Below are positions 31,948 to 43,134 of a stretch of 64,000 nt of DNA, piece after piece. Under the pieces are notes generated by a model. That model did no database searches, was not told where the DNA came from, and saw nothing but the letters and a program-made list of their open reading frames with translations. Position 1 is the stretch's first letter, and the number at the start of each line of letters is the position of its first letter. The position numbers were made by a program, and so were the translations under genes. Origin of the DNA: Lithodes maja (taxonomy: Eukaryota > Arthropoda > Malacostraca > Decapoda > Lithodidae); NCBI GenBank assembly GCA_037953745.1, contig JBAKBP010003072.1, positions 1 to 64,000 on the forward strand. Reading direction: 5' to 3'.

Positions 31948-34900
31948 TAGGGGGTGGTCCCATGGACACCCTGGGGAACAGGAACAATACAAAAAAATAT
32001 ATATAAATTAAATGAAATTATAAATAAAATAAAATTATATAAATAAAATAAATAAAATAAATAACAACTATAATAAATCTCAATATATAAAAAATAACTA
32101 TATAAATACTCGATTATGGGCCCTGCCCTTGCTGTGGACCTAGGGGGTGGTCCCAGAGACACCCTGGGGAACAGGAACATTAAAAAATATATATATATAA
32201 ATGAAATAAAATTATAAATAAAATAAAACGATATAAATAAAATAAATAACAACCATAATAAATCCCAATATAAAAAAAATAACTATATAAATACTCGATT
32301 ATGGGCCCTGCCCTTGCTGTGGACCTAGGGGGTGGTCCCATGGACACCCTGGGGAACAGGAACAATAAAACAAAAATATATATATAAATTAAATAAAATT
32401 ATAAATAAAATAAAATTATATAAATAAAAAAATAAATAAATAATAACAACTATAATAAATCCCAATATATAAAAAATAACTATATAAATACTCGATTATG
32501 GGCCCTGCCGTGCTGTGGACCGAGGGGGTGGTCCCATGGACACCCTGGGGAACAGGAACAATACAAAAATATATATATAAATGAAATAAAATTATAAATA
32601 AAATAAAATTATATAAATACAATAAATACAATAAATAACAACTATAATAAATCCCAATATATAAAAAAATACTATATAAATACTCGATTATGGGCCCTGC
32701 CCTTGCTGTGGACCTAGGGGGTGGTCCCAGAGACACCCTGGGGAACAGGAACATTAAAAAATATATATATATATAAATGAAATAAAATTATAAATAAAAT
32801 GAAATGATATAAATAAAATAAATAACAACCATAATAAATCCCAATATAAAAAAAATAACTATATAAATACTCGATTATGGGCCCTGCCCTTGCTGTGGAC
32901 CTAGGGGGTGGTCCCATGGACACCCTGGGGAACAGGAACAATAAAACAAAAATATATATATAAATTAAATAAAATTATAAATAAATAAAATTATATAAAT
33001 AAAAAAATAAATAAATAATAACAACTATAATAAATCCCAATATATAAAAAATAACTATATAAATACTCGATTATGGGCCCTGCCCGTGCTGTGGACCTAG
33101 GGGGTGGTCCCATGGACACCCTGGGGAACAGGAACAATACAAAAATATATATATAAATGAAATAAAATTATAAATAAAATAAAATTATATAAATACAATA
33201 AATAAAATAAATAACAACTATAATAAATCCCAATATATAAAAAATTACTATATAAATACTCGATTATGGGCCCTGTCCTTGCTGTGGACCTAGGGAGTGG
33301 TCCCAGAGACACCCTGGGGAACAGGAACAATAAAACAAAAATATATATAAATGAAATAAAATTATAAATAAAATAAACCGATATAAATAAAATAAATAAA
33401 ATAAATAACAACTATAATAAATCCCAATATATAAAAAATAACTATATAAATACTCGATTATGGGCCCTGCCCTTGCTGTGGACCTAGAGGATGGTCCCAT
33501 GGACACCCTGGGGAACAGGAACAATAAAACAAAAATATATATAATTGAAATAAAATTATAAATAAAATAAAATGTTATAAATAAAATAAATAAAATAAAT
33601 AACAACTATAATAAATCCCAATATATAAACAATAACTATATAAATACTCGATTATTGGCCCTGCCCTTGCTGTGGACCTAGGGGGTGGTCCCATGGACAC
33701 CCTGGGGAACATGAACAACAACAACAAATATATATAATATTATGTACTCTCCACCAACCAACTCTACTTCTAAAATCGATTAATGAAATTGACAATCACA
33801 TGTGGCAGTCCGGGGATTCGAACCCAGGGCACTCACATCGAAAATAAGCACTCCATGCATTGCACCACGAAGACAGTTAAAGAATGATGCACAAGCCTAC
33901 GATTTATTATGCACTTTCGAATACTGCATACCATCTAAGCATGTACATTCACTCCAACTGCACTAGCGGAAGCTATGTATAGGTGGTGTATGTATAGGTG
34001 TGTAACTATAATAAATCCCAATATATAAACAATAACTATATAAATACTCGATTATGGGCCCTGCCCTTGCTGTGGACCTAGGGGGTGGTCCCAGAGACAC
34101 CCTGGGGAACAGGAACAACACAACAGGGGAACAGGAACAACAGGGAAGGGGACAAGATTTGTTTTTATATATATACGGTATATACCTGTATATAATTATA
34201 AAATAAATAAAATAAAATAAATCAAAATATATATAAAATAACAATAGAAATACTCGATTATGGTCCTTGCCCTTGCTGTGGACCTAGGGGGTGGTCCCAG
34301 AGACACCCTGGGGAACAGGAACAATACAAAAAATATATATATAAATGAAATAAAATTATAAATAAAATAAAACGATATAAATAAAATAAATAAAATAAAT
34401 AACTATAATAAATCCCAATACCGGTATATAAAAAATAACTATATAAATACTCGATTATGGGCCCTGCCCTTGCTGTGGACCTAGGGGGTGGTCCCAGAGA
34501 CACCCTGGGGAACAGGAACATTAAACAAAAATATATATAAATGAAATAAAATTATAAATAAAATAAAAACAATATAAATAAAATAAATAAAATAAACAAC
34601 AACTATAATAAATCCCAATATATACAAAATAACTATATAAATACTCGATTATGGGCCTTGCCCTTGCTGTGGACCTAGGGGGTGGTCCCATGGACACCCT
34701 GGGGAACAGGAACAATAAAACAAAAATATGTATAAATAAAATAAAATTATAAATAAAATAAAATTATATAAATAAAATAAATAAAATAAATAACAACTAT
34801 AATTAAAAATCCCAATATATAAAAAATAACTATATAAATATTCGATTATGGGCCCTGCCCTTGCTGTGGACCTAGGGGGTGGTCCCAGAGACACCCTGGG

Positions 34901-35060
34901 GAACAGGAACAATACAACAAAATATATATAAATGAAATAAAATTATAAATAAAATAAAACGATATAAATAAAATAAATAAAATAAATAAAAATTATAATA
35001 AATCCCAATAAATAAAAATAGGCCTATATATAAAATAACAATAGAAATACTCGAATATAT
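31948..35060. repeat. ~200-bp satellite array, right block
   Basis: Continuation of the array at 24695-27733, about 15 units and mostly type A; one type-B unit lies near 34120. A SINE interrupts it at 33727-34005. The block ends against a CR1 3' fragment at 35081. Confidence 0.93.
33727..34005 (-). mobile_element. tRNA-derived SINE in satellite
   Basis: Breaks the satellite unit. On the minus strand a tRNA-like head has an A-box-like TGGTGCAATGCATGG and a B box GGTTCGAATCC (about 33812-33880), followed by a ~100-bp body. The same layout, diverged, occurs at 44540-44820. No functional tRNA is claimed, because the acceptor arms do not pair cleanly. Confidence 0.7.
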
Positions 35061-35080
35061 ATATATATATAATATTATAT

Positions 35081-35276
35081 AAGAACATAAGAACATAAGA
35101 AAATGGGAGTCTGCAGAAAGCCGATTGGCCTAAGCAAGGCAGATCCCTGTCCCACACAATCCCAATTACAAAGCCCAATTATAGGCTCAACACTCTAATA
35201 CCCTGAGGATCATCTTACCAAAACGGTTAGAGATTAACGCAGGGTTACGGGGGTCTGCAGAGCGCTGATTGGCCCA

Positions 35277-35280
<4 letters not shown>
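35081..35280 (-). mobile_element. CR1 LINE 3'-end fragment
   Basis: Complement of the 3' UTR found at 41129-41340 and 41400-41634 (CTCTGCAGACCCCCGTAA, ATGATCCTCAGGGTATTAGA). It includes the terminal 8-bp tail AACATAAG in three copies at 35082-35104. Only the UTR is present, so the copy is severely 5'-truncated. It lies between the satellite and a (TA)n run. Confidence 0.9.

Positions 35281-35341
<61 letters not shown>
35281..35341. repeat. (TA)n microsatellite
   Basis: About 30 uninterrupted TA dinucleotides directly against the truncated end of the CR1 fragment. Confidence 0.95.
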
Positions 35342-35345
<4 letters not shown>

Positions 35346-37172
35346 AAGATAGGCCTATGCCTAAACATATAAAATATCCCAGCTCTTAGGAAAAGGTAAA
35401 AGGTCAAGGAGTAGGAACCCGCCGTGGGCAAGTAATTATGGGATTAGCTTAGGTACTTTACCCAGACATCTGTGGCTGTCCAAAGGTTCACTGCTGTAGT
35501 GTAGTGTACAGTGGCGCATAAAAGTCTTGTATGTTTTTATGTCAGGCTACTTACCGTGACATATTTGTACTTACCGTGATATTTTTGTCTAAAAAAATTG
35601 TTTATATTTATCCACACTTCACTGTTAGTTACTTCACTCAAATAAAACTGTGTATTCACTCAAAAATTGCCCAAATTGGGCATAAAAAAATGCCAAAAAT
35701 GGGCAAAACACAACTATATTTCGTAATTACAGCTTTATTATACTTCGTAGGTAGTATTTATTGATAAATATATTGGTCTTTCAAGCGAAGGTTTTAGGGC
35801 AATATAAATAAATATAAATATAAATAAATATACGACACACGTATAACCTAGCTTACATTCGTAATCACAAACCTAACATAAGTTAGGAATGTGACTACGA
35901 ATGCTTACTACACTAACCCTACGAATATGATATAAATAATATTATTCACAGTTCACAACACTTCCACTGGGTCCATTCTAGCCACCTAAAAACCACATGG
36001 CTGGCTATGGAGAGGCGAACAATGAGGTACAAAGTCACAAATCACGAGTTATATACATAAATTATAAATACATAGCCACAAATTGATGATACACTGCCTC
36101 TTAGCACATAAATAATCAAGATTTGCCCGCCTGAAACCCGCTCCATGGCGGGGAAACAAGATTTAAAGGTCCGGGAGTACTACCTCACAGACTGGCGGCC
36201 GGCTCACAACTGGTGAAACAAAGCCCCGCACTCCTCTCACAGGGACGCTAGGGGGTTGCCAGATATTTCATTTTGTAACTTACTGAGGGCTAACTTACCA
36301 GCCAAAAACGCGTCAAAATCGCGTCATAAACTTATTTACCACGAATATTTCTAACTTACGGGTGGCATTAGGACTCGATTGCGTAATACGACCACTCTTC
36401 GAGGGGTGGCGTTAGGACGCGATCGCGTCCTAAAAATGCGGGAGGGTTAATATGGTCTTGGTTATACTATATTTGTTACAGTTTAACACACACATCTACA
36501 GTACATATCATCATCATTCCTCAACCAGGACACTCATCCCCTGAAGGTAGTAACGATAAGGTATTTTAGGATAGTTACGATTACAGGTGTGGGACAAAGC
36601 AGTAATCAAAAGATACATGCATTAAATTAATAAGAATGTTTTCCACGACGCAAACCAAGAGCAATGCAACAATCTCTACCTGGAAAGAAGTAGGTTTCCA
36701 TCCAGGTTTATTCTAGGAGCATAAAATACCAACCCTTTATATAAACAATAGGGGTTACAAACATCCCTTTGACCTACAGACTAGAAGGTACAAACCTTCC
36801 TAACCCTGGTATCCGAGATAACCTTAATCCAAAGCAGTAATTTCCAAGTGAATGATACGATGACGGGTCCTAAAGTTGATCTAAGCCAAAAGCATTCTAC
36901 TAGTGCAGGGCTCCTCACATAACCAAAGACTATGAGGCAGTATGCTAGGCACCCATACTACAAGCTGACTTGCACAAGAAGTACAGAGTGGCACATTTCG
37001 AGGCATCCTATGGACAAGCAGAACAGTGAGGTTGAAATTAGGCGAGTGAGCCGAAATGAACTAGGTGGCACCACCACCTTGACTTGCTCATGTGCCTCAC
37101 CAAATAAAAATCGTCAGTCTCAGCCACACGGATCACGGCCAATAATAATGCAAGCATGTTGCACAAAATAAG
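35342..37172. other. Intergenic DNA, no gene seen
   Basis: Mixed AT-rich sequence with no frame that resembles a known domain. ATAAATATAAATA tracts lie near 35800. The longest frame (36932-37171, 79 codons) has no family resemblance. Confidence 0.5.
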
Positions 37173-37234
37173 ATGCACAAAATAAATACATCCCCAAAAG
37201 AAAATTTAGATCAACACAGAACCAACCCAAATGG

Positions 37235-40200
37235 ATGAATAATAGACTATTAGATCTTCTAGGACAAAAGAGAGGAATATATAGAAAAATTAGAAAAGGC
37301 GAAATTCACCTACTTGCTTACTATCAGAATCTATCAAGACAGGTAAAAAAGGATATTAGGAAAGAAAAAAGAAATTATGAAATTAAGGTTGCCAATGACT
37401 CAAAAAATAATCCTAAAGCTTTTTACCAACTATATAAATCCAAGGTTAGAGATGTAATTGGTCCCCTTAAAACTTCGACAGGAGAAATGACAGAAAATGA
37501 TTTAGAAATGTGCAGTACATTAAATAGTCAATTTCTTTCCGTTTTCACTAATGAAAATTTGGCACAGTTTCCAGAAGTCCGTAAGGTATATAGCGATAGT
37601 ATAGAAAATAGGTTAAGTACGGTTACTATAAGTAGAAATGATGTGCTTAAGGAAATTGACAGACTGAAACCTCATAAATCGCCTGGTCCTGATGAGGTAT
37701 ATGCTAGAGTATTAAAAGAATGTAGGGATGAGTTAAGTTACCCATTAACATTTTTATTTAACAAGTCATTGGAGACAGGTATAGTTCCAGAAGCTTGGAA
37801 GCTTGCAAACGTAGTTCCGATCTTCAAAAAAGGTGACAAATCAATAGCATCCAATTACCGTCCCATTAGTCTTACATCAATCATAGGAAAGCTACTAGAG
37901 TCAATTATTGCTAGTAAAATTAGAAACCACTTAGATACATTTAATTTAATAAATTCTTCTCAGCATGGATTCACTCAGGGACGTTCTTGTCTTACTAATT
38001 TGCTTAGTTTTTTCTCAGAGGTATATGAAGCAGTAGATAATGACAAGTCATATGATATAATATATTTAGATTTCAGTAAAGCTTTCGACAGAGTCCCCCA
38101 TGAGAGATTGATGAGAAAGGTTGAGGCGCATGGAATAGGTGGGGCGTTGTTGGGATGGATTAGGTCATGGCTAATTGGTAGGAAGCAGAGAGTCAGCATA
38201 AATGGTACGAAGTCAGAATGGGGAGCAGTCAAAAGTGGTGTCCCCCAGGTATCTGTATTAGGTCCCCTGTTGTTTGTTATATACATAAATGACCTTGATT
38301 TAGGTATAACTAGTAGGATAAGTAAATTTGCAGACGATTCCAAAATGGGGAGAACAATTGATTCAGATAGAGATATAGAGTGCCTCCAAAGGGATCTAGA
38401 TACCTTACACGAATGGTCAGTAAATTGGCAGATGAAGTTTAACATTGACAAATGCAAGGTATTAAAGATAGGGAAGATGCATACAAATGTTAAATATAAA
38501 CTAGCTAATGTGGAATTAGAAAACTCGAATTGTGAGAAAGATCTAGGTGTGTTTGTTAGCAATGATTTGAAGCCTAGACAACAGTGTATAAGCGTTCGAA
38601 ACAAGGCAAACAAGATTCTCGGGTTCATCTCAAGGAGTGTGAGTAACAGAACTGCTGATGTTATCTTAAAACTTTACTTGTCATTAGTGAGACCCCATAT
38701 GGATTATGCTGTTCAATTTTGGTGTCCTTATTACAGAATGGACATAGATTCATTGGAGAGAGTACAACGTAGAATGACAAAAATGATCCATAATATTAGA
38801 AATCTTCCGTATAAAGAAAGGTTGAAGAAATTAGGCTTACATTCGTTAGAGAGACGCAGAGTTAGAGGGGATATGATAGAGGTGTTCAAGTGGGTTAGTG
38901 GGATTAACAAAGGGGACATGACAAATGTACTAAAACTCAGTGATAGCGAAAGAACTCGTACCAATGGTTTCAAATTAGATAAATTTCGTTTCAGAAAAGA
39001 TATAGGCAAATATTGGTTTGGTAACAGAGTTGTAGATGGGTGGAATGGACTACCAAGTGCTATAGTGGGATTAAAAACCCCTTCTCAGGCACCTGTCATC
39101 TTAAGTCAGGAAGAGACGTCAACCTTGGTAGATACATACGATAATTTTATCAAGTCAGTATTCAATGCACAAAATAAATACATCCCCAAAAGAAAATTTA
39201 GATCAACACAGAACCAACCCAAATGGATGAATAATAGACTATTAGATCTTCTAGGACAAAAGAGAGGAATATATAGAAAGATTAGGAAAGGCGAAATTCA
39301 CCTACTTGCTTACTATCAGAATCTATCAAGACAGGTAAAAAAGGATATTAGGAAAGAAAAAAGAAATTATGAAATCAAGGTTGCCAATGACTCAAAAAAT
39401 AATCCTAAAGCTTTTTACCAACTATATAAATCCAAGGTTAGAGATGTAATTGGTCCCCTTAAAACTTCGATAGGAGAAATGACAGCAAATGATTTAGAAA
39501 TGTGCAGTACATTAAATAGTCAATTTCTTTCCGTTTTCACTAATGAAAATTTGGCACAGTTTCCAGAAGTCCGTAAGGTATATAGCGATAGTATAGAAAA
39601 TAGGTTAAGTACGGTTACTATAAGTAGAAATGATGTGCTTAAGGAAATTGACAGACTGAAACCTCATAAATCGCCTGGTCCTGACGAGGTATATGCTAGA
39701 GTATTAAAAGAATGTAGGGATGAGTTAAGTTACCCATTAACATTTTTATTTAACAAGTCATTGGAGACAGGTATAGTTCCAGAAGCTTGGAAGCTTGCAA
39801 ACGTAGTTCCGATCTTCAAAAAAGGTGACAAATCAATAGCATCCAATTACCGTCCCATTAGTCTTACATCAATCATAGGAAAGCTACTAGAGTCAATTAT
39901 TGCTAGTAAAATTAGAAACCACTTAGATACATTTAATTTAATAAATTCTTCTCAGCATGGATTCACTCAGGGACGTTCTTGCCTTACTAATTTGCTTAGT
40001 TTTTTCTCAGAGGTATATGAAGCAGTAGATAATGACAAGTCATATGATATAATATATTTAGATTTCAGTAAAGCTTTCGACAGAGTCCCCCATGAGAGAT
40101 TGATGAGAAAGGTTGAGGCGCATGGAATAGGTGGGGCGTTGTTGGGATGGATTAGGTCATGGCTAATTGGTAGGAAGCAGAGAGTCAGCATAAATGGTAC

Positions 40201-41128
40201 GAAGTCAGAATGGGGAGCAGTCAAAAGTGGTGTCCCCCAGGGATCTGTATTAGGTCCTCTGTTGTTTGTTATAAACATAAATGACCTAGATTTAGGTATA
40301 ACTAGTAGGATAAGTAAATTTGCAGACGATACCAAAATGGGGAGAACAATTGATTCAGATAGAGATATAGAGTGCCTCCAAAGGGATCTAGATACCTTAC
40401 ACGAATGGTCAGTAAATTGGCAGATGAAGTTTAACATTGACAAATGCAAGGTATTAAAGATAGGGAAGATGCATACAAATGTTAAATATAAACTAGCTAA
40501 TGTGGAATTAGAAAACTCGAATTGTGAGAAAGATCTAGGTGTGTTTGTTAGCAATGATTTGAAGCCTAGACAACAGTGTATAAGCGTTCGAAACAAGGCA
40601 AACAGGATTCTCGGGTTCATCTCTAGGAGTGTGAGTAACAGAACTGCTGATGTTATCTTAAAACTTTACTTGTCATTAGTGAGACCCCATATGGATTATG
40701 CTGTTCAATTTTGGTGTCCTTATTACAGAATGGACATAGATTCATTGGAGAGAGTACAACGTAGAATGACAAAAATGATCCATAATATTAGAAATCTTCC
40801 GTATAAAGAAAGGTTGAAGAAATTAGGCTTACATTCGTTAGAGAGACGCAGAGTTAGAGGGGATATGATAGAGGTGTTCAAGTGGGTTAGTGGGATTAAC
40901 AAAGGGAACATGACAAATGTACTAAAGCTCAGTGATAGCGAAAGAACTCGTACCAATGGTTTCAAATTAGATAAATTTCGTTTCAGAAAAGATATAGGCA
41001 AATATTGGTTTGGTAACAGAGTTGTAGATGGGTGGAATGGACTACCAGGTGCTATAGTGGGATTAAAAACGATAGGGAGCTTTAAGATAAAATTGGATAA
41101 GCATATGGACGAGAAGGGTTGGGTGTGA
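37235..41128 (+). CDS. Fused double reverse-transcriptase frame from self-nested CR1
   Basis: 1297 codons with no stop. The first RT unit (residues 1-~615) and the second (~660-1297) are almost identical at a 1992-bp (664-codon) offset. Both show SPGPDEVYARVLKE, NYRPISLTSI, QHGFTQGRSCLTNLL, YLDFSKAFDRVPHERL (motif A) and KFADD (motif C, residues ~365 and ~1029). Motif B is GVPQGSVLGP in the second unit, but GVPQVSVLGP in the first, where the conserved Gly is Val. The joining segment (about residues 615-660) is the second copy's 5' remnant. Unit 1 lacks its own C-terminus, which sits beyond the inserted copy. The fusion is an accident of in-frame insertion; a translated double-RT protein is possible but not shown. 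Confidence 0.88.
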   Translation: MNNRLLDLLGQKRGIYRKIRKGEIHLLAYYQNLSRQVKKDIRKEKRNYEIKVANDSKNNPKAFYQLYKSKVRDVIGPLKTSTGEMTENDLEMCSTLNSQFLSVFTNENLAQFPEVRKVYSDSIENRLSTVTISRNDVLKEIDRLKPHKSPGPDEVYARVLKECRDELSYPLTFLFNKSLETGIVPEAWKLANVVPIFKKGDKSIASNYRPISLTSIIGKLLESIIASKIRNHLDTFNLINSSQHGFTQGRSCLTNLLSFFSEVYEAVDNDKSYDIIYLDFSKAFDRVPHERLMRKVEAHGIGGALLGWIRSWLIGRKQRVSINGTKSEWGAVKSGVPQVSVLGPLLFVIYINDLDLGITSRISKFADDSKMGRTIDSDRDIECLQRDLDTLHEWSVNWQMKFNIDKCKVLKIGKMHTNVKYKLANVELENSNCEKDLGVFVSNDLKPRQQCISVRNKANKILGFISRSVSNRTADVILKLYLSLVRPHMDYAVQFWCPYYRMDIDSLERVQRRMTKMIHNIRNLPYKERLKKLGLHSLERRRVRGDMIEVFKWVSGINKGDMTNVLKLSDSERTRTNGFKLDKFRFRKDIGKYWFGNRVVDGWNGLPSAIVGLKTPSQAPVILSQEETSTLVDTYDNFIKSVFNAQNKYIPKRKFRSTQNQPKWMNNRLLDLLGQKRGIYRKIRKGEIHLLAYYQNLSRQVKKDIRKEKRNYEIKVANDSKNNPKAFYQLYKSKVRDVIGPLKTSIGEMTANDLEMCSTLNSQFLSVFTNENLAQFPEVRKVYSDSIENRLSTVTISRNDVLKEIDRLKPHKSPGPDEVYARVLKECRDELSYPLTFLFNKSLETGIVPEAWKLANVVPIFKKGDKSIASNYRPISLTSIIGKLLESIIASKIRNHLDTFNLINSSQHGFTQGRSCLTNLLSFFSEVYEAVDNDKSYDIIYLDFSKAFDRVPHERLMRKVEAHGIGGALLGWIRSWLIGRKQRVSINGTKSEWGAVKSGVPQGSVLGPLLFVININDLDLGITSRISKFADDTKMGRTIDSDRDIECLQRDLDTLHEWSVNWQMKFNIDKCKVLKIGKMHTNVKYKLANVELENSNCEKDLGVFVSNDLKPRQQCISVRNKANRILGFISRSVSNRTADVILKLYLSLVRPHMDYAVQFWCPYYRMDIDSLERVQRRMTKMIHNIRNLPYKERLKKLGLHSLERRRVRGDMIEVFKWVSGINKGNMTNVLKLSDSERTRTNGFKLDKFRFRKDIGKYWFGNRVVDGWNGLPGAIVGLKTIGSFKIKLDKHMDEKGWV

Positions 41129-41341
41129 AGGGGGATCAGCCGGGTTGGGCCAATCAGCGCTCTGCAGACCCCCGTAATCCTGTGTTAATCTCTAACCGTT
41201 TTGGTAAGATGATCCTCAGGGTATTAGAGTGTTGAGCCTATAATTGGGCTTTGTAATTGGGGTTGTGTGGGACAGGGATCTGCCTTGCTTGGGCCAATCG
41301 GCTTTCTGCAGACTCCCATTTTCTTATGTTCTTTTCTTATG
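39079..41341 (+). mobile_element. CR1 LINE, inner copy
   Basis: 5'-truncated copy inserted in the C-terminal codons of the outer copy. It reaches ~90 bp further 5' than the outer copy and includes the stop at 41126-41128, the 3' UTR and tail TTCTTATGTTCTTTTCTTATG-like repeats ending at 41341. Only a handful of substitutions separate it from the outer copy, so both are young. Confidence 0.9.
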
Positions 41342-41634
41342 TAAAAACGATATGGAGCTTTAAGATAAAATTGGATAAGCATATGGACGAGAAGGGTTGG
41401 GTGTGAAGGGGGATCAGCAGGGTTGGGCCAATCAGCGCTCTGCAGACCCCCGTAATCCTGCGTTAATCTCTAACCGTTTTGGTAAGATGATCCTCAGGGT
41501 ATTAGAGTGTTGAGCCTATAATTGGGCTTTGTAATTGGGGTTGTGTGGGACAGGGATCTGCCTTGCTTAGGCCAATCGGCTTTCTGCAGACTCCCATTTT
41601 CTTATGTTCTTATGTTCTTATGTTATATGACATC

Positions 41635-42940
41635 ATAGCATTTTGCCCAGGTAAAACCCACAGAGCGCACATTTACAGAGTGTACAAACAACTATGACCT
41701 GAGGGATAAAGTATTATTCATTCATTTCTTTTCCATTTAACTATTATACTTATTCTAACGGACAACTACAGTATATCAAGTAACATTGCTGGTTTATCTA
41801 TCAATCTACAGTATATACTCAGGAACATACCCAACTATATGTTATTATTTGTTTTTATAGTTAGGGGTAGCCGACTTGAGACAGAGCCGTTAGTGAAAGG
41901 GTTAATTGTCTAACTTCCGATCGCAGGGTAACTCCAAGCTCTCAACAGTTGGTCCCATCATTCAGAGCAGTGACAGAAGCCTCTGGCAAGCTATGATGAA
42001 ATACACTCAGGCTAACCTATGCTGTCATGGATATGCAGGGGTCCCTCAAGTAACACTTTAAAGAATGACTGTGGGCAATTTGGTAGACATTGATGGTAAA
42101 TAGTCCAAACACAGTAGTTACAGCGCGAGCCCAACAGTACCTTACGGAGCTAAAACAAATGAGAGGAGGCCCACCAAAAAATATTAGAGTTTAATGCAAA
42201 TAATCGATATTGGTGTTACACGCCCTACTACCCCATATGAAAATTTGTAACACATTGGACTTTTTTCGCATATACTACACACGTCATATACAACAAGTCT
42301 TTATATTTTACTTTTTATGGGGTTATATAATATTTATTGATAATTGTTATCTGCACTAAAACCACCCTGTCCACCAGCTCGGCCCATCATCCCTTACCCT
42401 GACAAACAATCAACGAAAACATTGTCTGTCCCCTTAATGTTTTATGTCAAGGTTACACTCTTGGAGCATGAGAGTCTAGCTAGTGAGATTTTGTTTTTCT
42501 GCTTAAATTTATGAGAGAACTACAAAGGATGATGGTCTGAGTATATCCGTATGACCAGACCAAACAGCGGTGAGTAGGCTACATTGCAGTGTTACAAAGC
42601 AATGATGATAGGGAGCAACTCCTGCTCTACTACAGAATAATTCTTCTGTGTTCGATTACATTTCTTTGAAAAGTACGAGATAGGAGGCTCTACCTGATCA
42701 CCATCAATTCAATTACAAGGTAGGTTGGGGAGATGAGAGGTCTCTAAGGATTAGAGAGAAGTAAAGATGGAAATGAAGAGCAAAGTCGAAGAGTAAAAGA
42801 TGGAGGGCTGTCCTCCTTGCTATTTTTCATGAGTTTTTTGTTGATAGGAGCATCTCTGGAGCAACAGTGCCACGTGGTGTTGGTGTGGAGAGGCAGCTGA
42901 TGTTGGTGATGGAAGGCCACTGATGTTGATGGAGTTGTAG
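41635..42940. other. Intergenic DNA, no gene seen
   Basis: No frame with a recognisable domain and no obvious repeat structure. The last part runs into the 3' region of the cold-shock-domain frame on the opposite strand. Confidence 0.5.
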
Positions 42941-43134
42941 TTATTTTGAATTTATAAGTTGTTCAAGTTTCTTCCACTTTTCTTCAAGGTGTTCAGGAAA
43001 CTCTAGACCTGATTCCTTAGCATGTCTGAGTTTTTGTAGTACATCTTCAGGTCGCTGGGATGGTGTAGAGCTGGCAGACACCAAGTCAACATCCTCGTCT
43101 CCTTCCTCCATTCCCTCCACATCGACGTCTTCTC

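Larger units (their letters stand above)
37173..41634 (+). mobile_element. CR1 LINE, outer copy, interrupted by a second copy
   Basis: The outer copy runs 37173-39078 and resumes at 41342-41634, where it supplies the last ~19 codons, stop, 3' UTR and (TTCTTATG)n tail. Its 5' end is truncated at 37173. The interruption is another CR1 copy in the same orientation, flanked by TAAAAAC at 39072-39078 and 41342-41348, a 7-bp target duplication. Confidence 0.9.

Noticed and set aside
24700..35100. Many minus-strand frames of 60-230 codons (PRVSLGPPPRSTARAGPIIEYL...) across the satellite
   Set aside because: They recur once per ~200-bp unit, change frame with unit length and encode only repeat-derived, Tyr/Ile/Leu-rich sequence. 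They are an open-frame by-product of the satellite.
37975..41001. Minus-strand frames of 217 and 92 codons repeated twice
   Set aside because: They are antisense shadows of the two CR1 RT copies, which explains their exact duplication.
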